A stretch of DNA of 33,650 bases. It comes from a virus. Under the pieces are notes generated by a model that was not told the DNA's origin, did not search any database, and worked only from the letters and a program-made list of their open reading frames with translations. Below, piece by piece: positions 22,379-31,466 of this stretch; position 1 is the stretch's first letter; each line of letters starts with the position of its first letter. Position numbers and translations under genes: made by a program. The stretch is taken from IMG/VR virus record IMGVR_UViG_3300017757_005223, positions 1-33,650 of that record; one strand, written 5' to 3'.

Positions 22379-22846
22379 ATGCAGTATGATGAAATTATAG
22401 ATTGCCCTAAAAGTGGGGGAGATTTATGTTATAAAATGGAGATTAATGAAGATATAACTAATTATTTTAGTTTATCGTGTGGTTTTTGGACTAATACTTT
22501 AATGACCCCGGGATCAGAATTTTATGAAGAACAATTTGCATCCCTCCCTGAATTATATAAAGATTTGGCTTGGACAGATCCAAAAACAGGACTAGTATGG
22601 ATACCTAATACCATAAATGAACCAGAGTTAGGAATGGTATTTGTAAATGGTGGAACTATTGACAATTGGACATGGACAGCTACAAAAGCTATTGAAGTTA
22701 AAGAAGAAGAAAAGTTAAAATTCCCAATCCCTGGCAAACCAGGTGAATATTATAAACATAGAATGGATATGGAAAATTTAAAATCTTTTGATAGAGAACG
22801 TGGGTATATAGATGCTCTTTCGTATATTGGAATATTACCTGAATAA
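22379..22846 (+). CDS. Conserved-looking hypothetical protein, 155 aa
   Basis: The product reads DCPKSGGDLCYKMEINEDIT with a SLSCGFWTN segment and later WIPNTINEPELGMVFVNG, FPIPGKPGEYYKHRMDM. Cysteines at about positions 9, 17 and 34 could bind a metal. I recall similar proteins in marine T4-like phages, annotated only as hypothetical. There is no enzyme motif. It sits between glycosyltransferase genes but looks unlike them. Confidence 0.65.
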   Translation: MQYDEIIDCPKSGGDLCYKMEINEDITNYFSLSCGFWTNTLMTPGSEFYEEQFASLPELYKDLAWTDPKTGLVWIPNTINEPELGMVFVNGGTIDNWTWTATKAIEVKEEEKLKFPIPGKPGEYYKHRMDMENLKSFDRERGYIDALSYIGILPE

Positions 22847-22854
22847 ATAAAAAA

Positions 22855-23484
22855 ATGAAAATAAGTTACGCAATAACAGTATGTAATGAACATAAAGAAA
22901 TAGATAAATTATTAACGTTTTTATTCGAACATAAAAGACCAGAGGATCAAGTTGTGGTTCAAATGGATAAGGATAATGTTACTCAAGAAGTAATTAATGT
23001 ATGTGAAAGATTTGAAGGTAAAAAAGCCAATGAATATAGTTTACTTCAATTTAGTCTTAATAAGAACTTTGCATCATATAAAAATAATCTTAATAGAAGC
23101 TGTACTGGCGATTGGATATTTCAAATTGATGCTGATGAAATACCAAATGAATATTTAATAGAGGCATTACCCTTTATATTAGAAGCAAATGAAGATACAG
23201 AAGCATTTTGGGTACCAAGAGTGAATACAGTTGCTGGTATAACAGATGCACATATTGCTAAATGGGGGTGGAGAGTAGATGATCAAGGATGGGTAAATTT
23301 TCCAGATTGGCAAATGAGAATATATCAAAATAATGAAGATATTTATTGGGTAAAGCCAGTTCATGAACAATTAAGGGGCTATACTAAATTTGCTAACTTA
23401 CCAGCTGAAGAAAAATATGCTTTATATCACCCAAAAAATATTGGTAGACAAGAAAGGCAAAATGCGTTTTATGACACAATCTAA
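22855..23484 (+). CDS. Glycosyltransferase family 2-like (GT-A fold)
   Basis: The 209-aa protein has the GT2 opening ISYAITVCNEHKEIDKLL, a DQVVVQMDKDN strand and the metal-binding DADE motif (92-95) in GDWIFQIDADEIPNE. A HPKNIGRQERQN tail follows. It is short for GT2, so it may transfer a single sugar or act with partners. It uses a nucleotide sugar with divalent metal. It overlaps the next glycosyltransferase by 14 bases. Confidence 0.8.
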   Translation: MKISYAITVCNEHKEIDKLLTFLFEHKRPEDQVVVQMDKDNVTQEVINVCERFEGKKANEYSLLQFSLNKNFASYKNNLNRSCTGDWIFQIDADEIPNEYLIEALPFILEANEDTEAFWVPRVNTVAGITDAHIAKWGWRVDDQGWVNFPDWQMRIYQNNEDIYWVKPVHEQLRGYTKFANLPAEEKYALYHPKNIGRQERQNAFYDTI

Positions 23485-24232
23485 TAAGTTTTTAATTATA
23501 ATGCCGTGTTATAATGTAGAAAAGTGGGTAAAATTAAATCTACTAACTACTATACATCAATCTTATAAAAATTTTAGATGTATTATTATAGATGATGGGT
23601 CTACTGATAACACTCAAAATATTATAGAATCAACTATTAAAGTAGATGATAGATTTGAATATATTAGAAATTCAAAAAGAACAGGTAGTTCTTTAAAAAA
23701 TTATTATAACGCTTTTCATAAATCAAAACCAGACCCAAATGAAATAGTGGTATGGTTAGATGGAGATGATTGGTTTTCTTCAGTATTTGTTTTACAATAT
23801 TTAGACCAATTTTATAACAGTACTAACTGTTGGATGACATATGGGACTTATCAAATGTTTCCCACAGGGCAAGATGGATCACACCATTGTATAGAGATAC
23901 CAAATGAAATTCACCAAAATAGAGCATACAGAAATTGGATGCATGTTTATTCTCATTTAAGAACACATAGAGCGTTTTTATTTTATAATTTTAAAGAATC
24001 AGATTTAATAGATTCTAGGTCTAATAAATTCTATACTGAAGCTACAGATTGTGCTTATTTATTTTCATTAGCTGAAATGTGTAGTTCTTCTGAAAAAATT
24101 AAATTAATAGATGATATTTTATTAGTTTTAAATAGATCTAACCCAAACCAAGCAGCAGGAAATTTAGAAAAACAAAAATCAACTGAAGCGCATATAAGAA
24201 CTCTTCCAAAATTTGATAAATATGAAATTTAA
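23471..24232 (+). CDS. Glycosyltransferase family 2 (GT-A fold)
   Basis: The 253-aa protein has classic GT2 motifs: FLIIMPCYNVEKWVKLNLL near the start, CIIIDDGSTDNTQNII (DDGSTD) and VVWLDGDDWFSS (the DxD metal site). ATG 23471 is chosen; ATG 23462 is 9 bases upstream and equally possible, and both lie inside the previous gene. It would transfer a sugar from a nucleotide donor, usually with inversion. It is tightly linked to the GT-A gene upstream and to the three-domain protein downstream (11-base overlap). Confidence 0.85.
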   Translation: MTQSNKFLIIMPCYNVEKWVKLNLLTTIHQSYKNFRCIIIDDGSTDNTQNIIESTIKVDDRFEYIRNSKRTGSSLKNYYNAFHKSKPDPNEIVVWLDGDDWFSSVFVLQYLDQFYNSTNCWMTYGTYQMFPTGQDGSHHCIEIPNEIHQNRAYRNWMHVYSHLRTHRAFLFYNFKESDLIDSRSNKFYTEATDCAYLFSLAEMCSSSEKIKLIDDILLVLNRSNPNQAAGNLEKQKSTEAHIRTLPKFDKYEI

Positions 24233-26510
24233 TATAGTTACATATATAAAACCATCTGATACTCCTGGTGATTTTAGTATGTTTGCAACTTCACTTATTA
24301 ATGTACAAAAATCTCAATATTTAAATAAATTAATTATATCTTTCGTAGATGAGTTATCTGATAATTTTAAAAAAGAATTAGATAAATATAAAAATATTAT
24401 TTGGAAAGATAATGTAGACGAATATTGGGCCCAAGAGATAAAAACATTGATAAATCAAAACCCTTCAGATTATTATTATATTTGGGAAGAAGATTCACAT
24501 ATTTTTGATATTAAAGAATTTGATAATTCTTTTAAATCTATGGTTGAGAATAGTGTAGAATGTTTAATAACTCAAGATCTTAAGTGGATTAAAAGAGCTG
24601 AACATTTACTAAATAATGAGTTTGCAATTGATAGAGGTAATCACTTAATTTTTAATTGGGGAACATATTATGCTAAGTATTGTAGAGAAAGTTCAAATGA
24701 TAGTTTAGTAAATGGAGCATATCCTGTGACTGTATCTAGTATTTTTACTAAAAAATTATTATTATCTTTATTAGATAATTTTATGTCTTCTACACATTGG
24801 GTAGAAATTACTAAAGGAAATTTTTCTCATTACCATAATAATCCTAAAATTCCTCATAGTTTTGAAGTTTACCCTGGATTTTGGTGGGAAGGAGGACCAA
24901 ATAGGGGTTGTGGGGAAGTTGAGTATATTACTATGGTATCAAAAACTCAATTTGCTGAGGAATTAGGAGAAAGATTAATAGATAAATTAAGAAAAGATAC
25001 TATTAACATTGTTGGTTATGATGATTGGTACACAGAGAAACCTTGGTGTAGAGAAGAAATTAATAATAAGGAATTTAAAATAACTTATAATCAAAACTCT
25101 ACAGATTTAACTTATTTTATAAAAGATGGAATATATAAGGCAAAAGAAATAACAAATCCAAAAACTAAAGTAGCCCTACTAACAGAATGTAGAATAATGG
25201 ATCCTGTAAGATATAAATTTGTTGAAGATAACCATAATTTATTTGATTATATTGTAACATATGATGATCAATTAATTAGTAAATTTAAAGAAAAAGTTAT
25301 AATAACTCCTTATGGGGGAACATGGGTATGGCCTAAAGAAGTTCAAAAAGTTTTATCAAAATCTAAAATTTGCTCCTACATAACTTCTAATAAAACTTAT
25401 ACAGTAGATCAAAAAATGAGAATTAGTTTACTTAATTATTATCAAAATAACCCACACAATAATATTGAACTATTTGGTAGAGGACACAATCCACTCCCAG
25501 AAAACCATGAAGCAGGGGATTATGATGGTAAAGTAATTGCTTTAAAAGATTATGCATTTTCTTTAGTGATAGAAAACCATGTACAAGATAATTATTTTTC
25601 AGAAAAACTATTAGACTGTCTTTTAACTGGAACTATTCCTATATATCATGGTTGTAAAAAGATATCAGAATATTTTAACATGGATGGATTTATTTTATTT
25701 GATACTGAAGAAGAAGTTAAAAATATAATTAAAAATCTAAGTATAGAAAAATATAATAAAAAAATAAATGCAGTAAAAGAAAATTATAAAATTGCTAAAA
25801 AATATAGAGATTCTGTACAGTTTTCATTTAATAAAATCAAGAAAAAAATAGAAAATAATTCCACAGAAATAGTTAATCTTAGTAGCTCAGACCCAAAAAC
25901 AACAGTTGATGGTTATATACAAGATTATTGGTTAAACCAATTTTTTACTAAAGGTGGAGATCATTCTCATTTATATACTTTTGATTTAAATGAAGATTCT
26001 ATTGTTTTTGATGTTGGAGCTTTTGAAGGAGAATATTTTACTAAAATATATGATAAATATAAATGTAATATACATGCTTTTGAACCTGTAACTTCTTTTG
26101 TTGAAAAATATAAAAATACAACAAACCCTAAAATTATAGTTAATGGTTTTGCATTAGGTGATTCTACTGAAGATTTTGAAATTGTTGTAGATGATAATTC
26201 TTCATCTCAGTTTATAAAGGGTGATAATACAATAAAATGTAAAAAAGTTAAATTTAGAGAATATATAAATTCCCAAAAATTAAAAAATATAGACTTAATA
26301 AAATTAAATATTGAAGGAGCTGAATATGAATTACTGGAAGAAATTATCGACTCAGAATTTCAAGATAAAATTGATGGGTTTTTAATTCAATTCCATTATT
26401 TATCTCATACCCCTATTAAAAGAAGAGAAAAAATTATTAATAAATTAAAAGAAACACATGAACCTGTGTTTTATTATCCTTTTGTATGGGAATACTGGAA
26501 GAAAAAATAA
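24222..26510 (+). CDS. Three-domain protein: GT-A-like, GT10 fucosyltransferase-like, FkbM methyltransferase
   Basis: The 762-aa protein appears to fuse three parts. Residues 1-280 look like a glycosyltransferase-A domain with an acidic YYYIWEEDSHIF motif (about 84-95). The middle (about 310-540) has the GT10 alpha-1,3-fucosyltransferase signature, FSLVIENHVQDNYFSEKLLD (445-464), then TGTIPIYHG. The C-terminal third (about 590-740) is an FkbM-type methyltransferase with IVFDVGAFEGEY (about 593-604) and LIKLNIEGAEYELLEE. It could add a sugar, add fucose or a related deoxysugar, and O-methylate the product. ATG 24222 is preferred over TTG 24213. The domain limits are estimates. Confidence 0.75.
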   Translation: MKFNIVTYIKPSDTPGDFSMFATSLINVQKSQYLNKLIISFVDELSDNFKKELDKYKNIIWKDNVDEYWAQEIKTLINQNPSDYYYIWEEDSHIFDIKEFDNSFKSMVENSVECLITQDLKWIKRAEHLLNNEFAIDRGNHLIFNWGTYYAKYCRESSNDSLVNGAYPVTVSSIFTKKLLLSLLDNFMSSTHWVEITKGNFSHYHNNPKIPHSFEVYPGFWWEGGPNRGCGEVEYITMVSKTQFAEELGERLIDKLRKDTINIVGYDDWYTEKPWCREEINNKEFKITYNQNSTDLTYFIKDGIYKAKEITNPKTKVALLTECRIMDPVRYKFVEDNHNLFDYIVTYDDQLISKFKEKVIITPYGGTWVWPKEVQKVLSKSKICSYITSNKTYTVDQKMRISLLNYYQNNPHNNIELFGRGHNPLPENHEAGDYDGKVIALKDYAFSLVIENHVQDNYFSEKLLDCLLTGTIPIYHGCKKISEYFNMDGFILFDTEEEVKNIIKNLSIEKYNKKINAVKENYKIAKKYRDSVQFSFNKIKKKIENNSTEIVNLSSSDPKTTVDGYIQDYWLNQFFTKGGDHSHLYTFDLNEDSIVFDVGAFEGEYFTKIYDKYKCNIHAFEPVTSFVEKYKNTTNPKIIVNGFALGDSTEDFEIVVDDNSSSQFIKGDNTIKCKKVKFREYINSQKLKNIDLIKLNIEGAEYELLEEIIDSEFQDKIDGFLIQFHYLSHTPIKRREKIINKLKETHEPVFYYPFVWEYWKKK

Positions 26511-26512
26511 TT

Positions 26513-27130
26513 ATGGCTTATAAAATATTTAATAATAATAAAAAATATGTTTATGTTCATATTCCTAAAACAGGGGGAACAACTATAGAACATATATTTG
26601 GTTTAGGAAAAGTAGCAATGGGAAAAATAGTAGGACATATAACATTAAAAGATATAAAAAATTTAATGGATGATTATGAAAAATATATATCATTTACTAC
26701 AGTAAGAAATCCTTGGAGTTGGTATGTATCTTGGTATTTTTATCTACAACAGAGAGGAGGAAGAGACCCTGATTTCATACCAGAATTTGAAAATATTGAA
26801 AAAAAAGGTAATACCTTTAATGATTTTATAAGATTTATATATGATAATAGAGATACTCTATCATTTGATAAGGGAGATAATAAAATTTTAAAATACCAAC
26901 AAATGTTAGAATGGGGGTATGACGGTAAAAAATATGTAGACCATTTTATAAAAATCGAAGAACTATCAGAGGAAAAATTAAGGGAAATTGGTTTATATGT
27001 AAAGTATACTCATATGAAAAAAAACCAATCCAAACATGACCATTATTCTACTTATTATACTGATGAAGCAAGAGAAAGGGTAAGAAACATGCATAAAGAT
27101 GATATTAAATATTTTAATTATGAATTTTAA
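26513..27130 (+). CDS. Sulfotransferase (Sulfotransfer_2-like)
   Basis: The 205-aa protein has the 5'-PAPS-binding loop VHIPKTGGTTIE (15-26) and the 3'-phosphate-binding segment FTTVRNPWSWYVSWY (61-75). Such enzymes move sulfate from PAPS to a sugar hydroxyl. ATG 26513, 2 bases after the previous stop, is chosen because the domain begins there; an earlier in-frame ATG at 26486 lies in the neighbouring gene. There is no membrane segment, unlike Golgi enzymes. Its place behind a glycosyltransferase fusion suggests it decorates the same glycan. Confidence 0.83.
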   Translation: MAYKIFNNNKKYVYVHIPKTGGTTIEHIFGLGKVAMGKIVGHITLKDIKNLMDDYEKYISFTTVRNPWSWYVSWYFYLQQRGGRDPDFIPEFENIEKKGNTFNDFIRFIYDNRDTLSFDKGDNKILKYQQMLEWGYDGKKYVDHFIKIEELSEEKLREIGLYVKYTHMKKNQSKHDHYSTYYTDEARERVRNMHKDDIKYFNYEF

Positions 27131-27156
27131 TACTATTCACCAACACTATACTAAAA

Positions 27157-27576
27157 ATGAAAAAAATATACTCAAAGGTACAAGAAAATAAATTATTACA
27201 TATAATAAATAGACTGTCAGATATTGAAGGAAGAAAAGATATAGTTTCTGAAGAAAATTTTATTCAATGTGCTACTTTAAAAATGGAAAAAGGAAAAACA
27301 TTTCCACCACATAAACATATAACTAAAGATAGACATTATCCTGAACAAATTGCTCAAGAATCTTGGGTAGTAATTAGAGGAAAAGTAAAGTGTAAATTTT
27401 ATGATTTAGATGATACAATAATTGCAGAACCTATTTTAGAAGCTGGTGATGCAAGTTTTACTTTATATGGTGGTCATACTTATGAAATTTTAGAAGATGA
27501 CACTATAGTATATGAGTATAAAACTGGACCTTATGAAGGTCAAAAACTAGACAAAGAATTTTTAAATAATAATTAA
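27157..27576 (+). CDS. Cupin-fold protein
   Basis: The 139-aa protein has a single cupin domain. The first motif is FPPHKH (49-54) with QESWVVIRGKV (67-77) and Glu68, and the second is AGDASFTLYGGHTYEIL (96-112) with His107. These His/Glu positions bind a metal. In glycan clusters cupins are often sugar epimerases, ketoisomerases or WbuC-like proteins; the motifs do not decide which. It follows the sulfotransferase after a 26-base gap. Confidence 0.75.
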   Translation: MKKIYSKVQENKLLHIINRLSDIEGRKDIVSEENFIQCATLKMEKGKTFPPHKHITKDRHYPEQIAQESWVVIRGKVKCKFYDLDDTIIAEPILEAGDASFTLYGGHTYEILEDDTIVYEYKTGPYEGQKLDKEFLNNN

Positions 27577-27578
27577 TT

Positions 27579-28118
27579 ATGGTAAAAATAAATTTAGGAT
27601 GTGGTTGGAGAGATTTTGGTAAAGATTGGATCCACATAGATGGTGGAGATTATGATCATTTAGATTCTCGTGATATTGTTAATCTACCTTTTAAAGATAA
27701 TTCCGTTGACTTAATATATGCAAGTCATGTTATTGAATATTTTGATAGGGTAGAAATTATTGAGGTTTTAAATAAATGGAAATCAAAGTTAAAATCTGGG
27801 GGTACGTTAAGATTAGCTGTACCCGATTTTGAAGCTATGGCAAAACTATACATAGAAAAAAATATACCTTTAAATAATTTTTTAGGACCCCTTTATGGAA
27901 AAATGAAAATGGGAAAAGATTTTATATTTCATAAAACTACTTATGATTTTGATAGTTTAAAAGAATTATTAAATGAGGTTGGATTTCGTAACATGGATTA
28001 TTATCTTTGGCAAGAAACTGAGCATGGTATTTTTGATGACCATTCTCAAGCTTACATCCCACATATGGATAAAGAAAATGGTACTTTAATTAGTCTAAAT
28101 ATAGAAGTTAAAAAATGA
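27579..28118 (+). CDS. SAM-dependent methyltransferase, class I
   Basis: The 179-aa protein has the SAM-binding motif KINLGCGWRDFGKDWIHIDG (3-22), then VDLIYASHVIEYF (43-55, motif around the acidic post-strand loop) and LKSGGTLRLAVPDFEAM. It is like the Methyltransf_11 proteins found in polysaccharide clusters. It is probably cytoplasmic and methylates a sugar or a small molecule. The stop overlaps the next ATG by 4 bases. Confidence 0.82.
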   Translation: MVKINLGCGWRDFGKDWIHIDGGDYDHLDSRDIVNLPFKDNSVDLIYASHVIEYFDRVEIIEVLNKWKSKLKSGGTLRLAVPDFEAMAKLYIEKNIPLNNFLGPLYGKMKMGKDFIFHKTTYDFDSLKELLNEVGFRNMDYYLWQETEHGIFDDHSQAYIPHMDKENGTLISLNIEVKK

Positions 28119-28738
28119 GTTTTGAAAGTATAAAAACATTTGAAAATAAAATAGCAAAGTTTTTTGGTGCCCCTTACGCTGTTGCAGTTGATTGTTGCAC
28201 ACATGGTATTGAATTATGTTTAAGACATGAACATGTAAGCTCAATTAAAGTCCCTAAAAGAACTTATATATCAATACCATTTTTAGCAGCAAAGTTAAAT
28301 ATGTTTTTAGAATTTAAAGATGAAAATTGGAAAGATTATTATTATTTAACTGATAATATAATTGATGCAGCTGTATTATGGGAAAAAAATAGTTATATCC
28401 CTGGTACCTTTATGTGTGTAAGTTTTCAATTCAGAAAACATTTGGCTTTAGGTAGAGGGGGTATTATATTAACAGATAATAAACAAACAGCAATTAAATT
28501 AAAAAAAATGTCATATGATGGTAGACATCCCGACATACCTTGGAGAGAACAAAATATAGATACTATGGGTTACCACTATTATATGACTCCAGAAACTGCT
28601 GAATTAGGTTTAAAAAAACTACCAGATGCAATTAAAACTAAACCAATACAATGGACAATAAATGATTGGCCAGATGTATCTCAAATGAAAATATTTAATA
28701 ATATAGAAGGAGTAGATCCTTACTTACAAACAAAATAA
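28115..28738 (+). CDS. Miniature DegT/DnrJ/EryC1-type aminotransferase
   Basis: The protein has the PLP-site motif SFQFRKHLALGRGGIILT (103-120), with Lys108 in the position of the Schiff-base lysine, and IIDAA (82-86) with Asp84 for the PLP ring nitrogen. The N-terminus (FENKIAKFFGAPYAVAVD) also fits. Members are normally 360-400 residues, so at 207 aa this one lacks much of the middle and most of the small domain; no frameshift is visible. It may be an active compact form or a decayed one. DegT enzymes aminate 4-keto sugars, and GMD just downstream makes such a product, so a GDP-4-amino sugar is a plausible output. Confidence 0.78.
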   Translation: MSFESIKTFENKIAKFFGAPYAVAVDCCTHGIELCLRHEHVSSIKVPKRTYISIPFLAAKLNMFLEFKDENWKDYYYLTDNIIDAAVLWEKNSYIPGTFMCVSFQFRKHLALGRGGIILTDNKQTAIKLKKMSYDGRHPDIPWREQNIDTMGYHYYMTPETAELGLKKLPDAIKTKPIQWTINDWPDVSQMKIFNNIEGVDPYLQTK

Positions 28739-28741
28739 AAC

Positions 28742-29719
28742 ATGAAAAAAGCATTTATTACAGGAATAGGAGGACAAGATGGAAGTTATTTAGCAGAATA
28801 TTTAGTTGAATTAGGATATGAAGTTCATGGTATTGTTAGAAGAAATTCAACACCAGAAAATCAAGATCTTAGACTGGCTAACATAGAAGATAAAGTTTCA
28901 ACATATTATGGAGATTTATTAGATCAAGGAGGATTAGAAAGATTATTAGATGATATACAACCTGATGAAATTTATAATATAGCAGCACAATCTCACGTAA
29001 GAATTAGTTTTGATATACCCCAATTTACAGTTCAAACAAATGCATTAGGAGTTCTCAATATGTTAGAGGCATATAGACGTTCATGTCCTAAAGCTAAATT
29101 TTATCAAGCAAGTAGTTCTGAAATGTTTGGTTTATCAGTTGATGATGATAATTTCCAGAGAGAAACTACAGTAATGAATCCAGTATCTCCTTATGGGTGT
29201 TCTAAAGTATTTGGTTATAATATTGTAAGAAATTATAGACGTGCTTATGGGTTACATGCTACAAATGGTATATTATTTAATCATGAATCTCCTAGAAGAG
29301 GATCTAATTTTGTAACTAATAAAGTTGCTAAAGCAGCTGCTAGAATTAAGCTTGGATTACAAGATAAATTAGAATTGGGTAATGTAGATTCTTACAGAGA
29401 TTGGGGCCATTCGTATGATTATGTAAGAGCAATGCATTTAATGATGCAACATGATAAACCCGGTGATTGGGTAGTATCTACTATGGAAACCCATTCAGTA
29501 AGAGAAATGTGTGATGTAGTATTTAGCCATTTAGGTTTAGATTATAAAGACTATATTGAGCAAAATCCAAAGTTTATGAGACCTGAAGAATTACCATATT
29601 TAAAAGGTGATTCTACTAAAATTAGAACAGAATTAGGTTGGAAACCAACTTATACATTTGAATCAATGATGGAAGAAATGACCGACCATTGGTTAGAGTA
29701 TTTTAAAAAAACACTATGA
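28742..29719 (+). CDS. gmd: GDP-mannose 4,6-dehydratase
   Basis: GMD makes GDP-4-keto-6-deoxymannose, the branch point to GDP-fucose, GDP-perosamine and GDP-colitose. The 325-aa protein has the NAD(P)-binding GIGGQDGSYLAEYL (8-21), the catalytic YGCSK (151-155, Tyr and Lys), ASSSEMFG and NHESPRRGSNFVT, all typical of this enzyme. The length is normal. It starts 3 bases after the aminotransferase, so amination of its product is likely. No clear fucose synthase (GMER) gene is in the window, although the SDR at 30606 could act on the same substrate. Confidence 0.93.
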   Translation: MKKAFITGIGGQDGSYLAEYLVELGYEVHGIVRRNSTPENQDLRLANIEDKVSTYYGDLLDQGGLERLLDDIQPDEIYNIAAQSHVRISFDIPQFTVQTNALGVLNMLEAYRRSCPKAKFYQASSSEMFGLSVDDDNFQRETTVMNPVSPYGCSKVFGYNIVRNYRRAYGLHATNGILFNHESPRRGSNFVTNKVAKAAARIKLGLQDKLELGNVDSYRDWGHSYDYVRAMHLMMQHDKPGDWVVSTMETHSVREMCDVVFSHLGLDYKDYIEQNPKFMRPEELPYLKGDSTKIRTELGWKPTYTFESMMEEMTDHWLEYFKKTL

Positions 29720-30609
29720 GAATAGCATTTTTTACTGAAGGAGGATATCAGGGTAAAATTTCTAGAGATAATCCTAATATGCGTACAGATTTAGCTTGGA
29801 TTTGCTCCTTAAAAGCTGATCATTGGAATATAAATTCATTACCTAACCAACAATATGATTTAGGAATTATTATTATACCTAAAAATAATCCACAATTTGA
29901 TTTAAATAGATTAAAACAATATTGTAGTAAAATAGCTGTAATGCAAGAAGGCCCTAATTGGTATTGGCAAGATTATTCTCTTCCCCAACAAATTTGGTAT
30001 TTTAATACTATACAGGAAGCAGATTTTATGTTTGTTCATAATAAATCCGATCAAAAATATTATGAAGGTTTAACAGGTAAAGAATGTAAAATTTTATCTA
30101 GTTTAATGATTGAAGATTCAATTAATGTTTTACCCCAAATAGAGAGAAAAGATATTATTATAGGAGGTAATTTTTGTAGTTGGTATGGAGGATTTGATTC
30201 ATATATTGTAGCACAAGAAGCAGATTGCCCTATTTATATTCCTAGTATGGGGAGAAAAATTGAAGGTGAAGAACAAATGGAAAATATAAATCATTTACCT
30301 TATATGAATTGGGTAGAATGGATTAAAACACTTAATAGTTTTAAATATGGTGTTCATTTAATGCGTACACATGCTGCAGGTACATTTGCTTTAAACTGTG
30401 CTTATTTAGGTATTCCTTGTATTGGATATGAAGGATTAGACACACAGGAAGTATGTCATCCCTATTTAACAGTTAAATTAGGAGATTTATCTACAGCAAA
30501 AGAAAAACTTACACAACTTAAAGAAGACAAACAATGGTATGATAAATGTTCTCAAACAGCAAAAGAACAGTATCAAAAACATTATCACGAATCAAAATTC
30601 AAAATATGA
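29716..30609 (+). CDS. Putative glycosyltransferase (GT-B-like)
   Basis: The 297-aa protein begins RIAFFTEGGYQGKISRDNPN and has a helix-strand pattern with VHLMRTHAAGTFALNCAYLG (around 213-232) and GIPCIGYEGL near the donor site. It resembles GT-B proteins in marine phage glycan clusters, but the usual EX7E motif is not clear. The start overlaps the GMD stop by 4 bases, and its stop overlaps the next ATG by 4 bases. The sugar is unknown. Confidence 0.65.
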   Translation: MRIAFFTEGGYQGKISRDNPNMRTDLAWICSLKADHWNINSLPNQQYDLGIIIIPKNNPQFDLNRLKQYCSKIAVMQEGPNWYWQDYSLPQQIWYFNTIQEADFMFVHNKSDQKYYEGLTGKECKILSSLMIEDSINVLPQIERKDIIIGGNFCSWYGGFDSYIVAQEADCPIYIPSMGRKIEGEEQMENINHLPYMNWVEWIKTLNSFKYGVHLMRTHAAGTFALNCAYLGIPCIGYEGLDTQEVCHPYLTVKLGDLSTAKEKLTQLKEDKQWYDKCSQTAKEQYQKHYHESKFKI

Positions 30610-31466
30610 AGATATTAGTAACGGGAGGAGCTGGATTTGTAGGAACTAACCTTGTTAAAAGGTTATTAAAAGATAAACACGAAGTAGTATCAATAGATAA
30701 TTATAATACTGGTTTAAAATCTAACCATCAAGAAGGATGTAAATACAGAAACTTTGATATAATAAATTTTAATACTAATAGTTTTATTGATCCTGTACTT
30801 TCTTATAAACCAGATTTAATATTTCATTTAGCAGCAATAGCTAGAATACAACCGTCATTTCAAAATCCTCAACAATATATAAATACTAATTTTCAAGGTA
30901 CATACGAAATAGTAAAATACTGTACAGAAAAAAACATACCTTTAATATATGCAGGTTCGTCTTCAAAACATAGTGGGAGATACAAAAACCCATATACTTT
31001 TAGTAAAGATTTAGGAGAAGATATAATTGAATTATATAAAATACATTATGGTTTAAAAGCTTCAATAACTCGTTTTTATAATGTTTATGGTCCATATCAA
31101 TTAACAGAAGGTGGTTACACTACTTTAATTGGTAGATGGTTAAATAACATTAAAAATTCAATACAATGTGAAATTTATGGTGATGGAGAACAACGAAGAG
31201 ATTTTACCCATGTAGATGATATTATAGATGCTTTAATTTTAATTATGGAAAAGAAAAAATATGGGTTGGAATTCGAACTTGGAAGAGGTAAAAATCATTC
31301 GGTAAATGAAGTTGCAAAGATGATGGATATAAATCCTATATATAAAGATGCAAAACCTGGAGAAGCAAGACATACTCTAAACACAGATAATAGAGCCTAT
31401 GAAATATTAAACTGGGAGCCAAAAATAAATTTAGAAGATTATTTAAAAAATTTAAAAAATGGATAA
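30606..31466 (+). CDS. NAD-dependent nucleotide-sugar epimerase/dehydratase (GalE/WbpP-like SDR)
   Basis: The 286-aa protein has the NAD-binding MKILVTGGAGFVGTNLVKRL (1-20), the catalytic YTFSK (130-134, Tyr and Lys) with the upstream SSSK, and RFYNVYGPYQ and RDFTHVDDII, typical of extended SDRs acting on nucleotide sugars. ATG 30606 overlaps the previous stop. The opening fits UDP-hexose 4-epimerases better than GMER, but the substrate is uncertain. It overlaps the final glycosyltransferase by 8 bases. Confidence 0.88.
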   Translation: MKILVTGGAGFVGTNLVKRLLKDKHEVVSIDNYNTGLKSNHQEGCKYRNFDIINFNTNSFIDPVLSYKPDLIFHLAAIARIQPSFQNPQQYINTNFQGTYEIVKYCTEKNIPLIYAGSSSKHSGRYKNPYTFSKDLGEDIIELYKIHYGLKASITRFYNVYGPYQLTEGGYTTLIGRWLNNIKNSIQCEIYGDGEQRRDFTHVDDIIDALILIMEKKKYGLEFELGRGKNHSVNEVAKMMDINPIYKDAKPGEARHTLNTDNRAYEILNWEPKINLEDYLKNLKNG

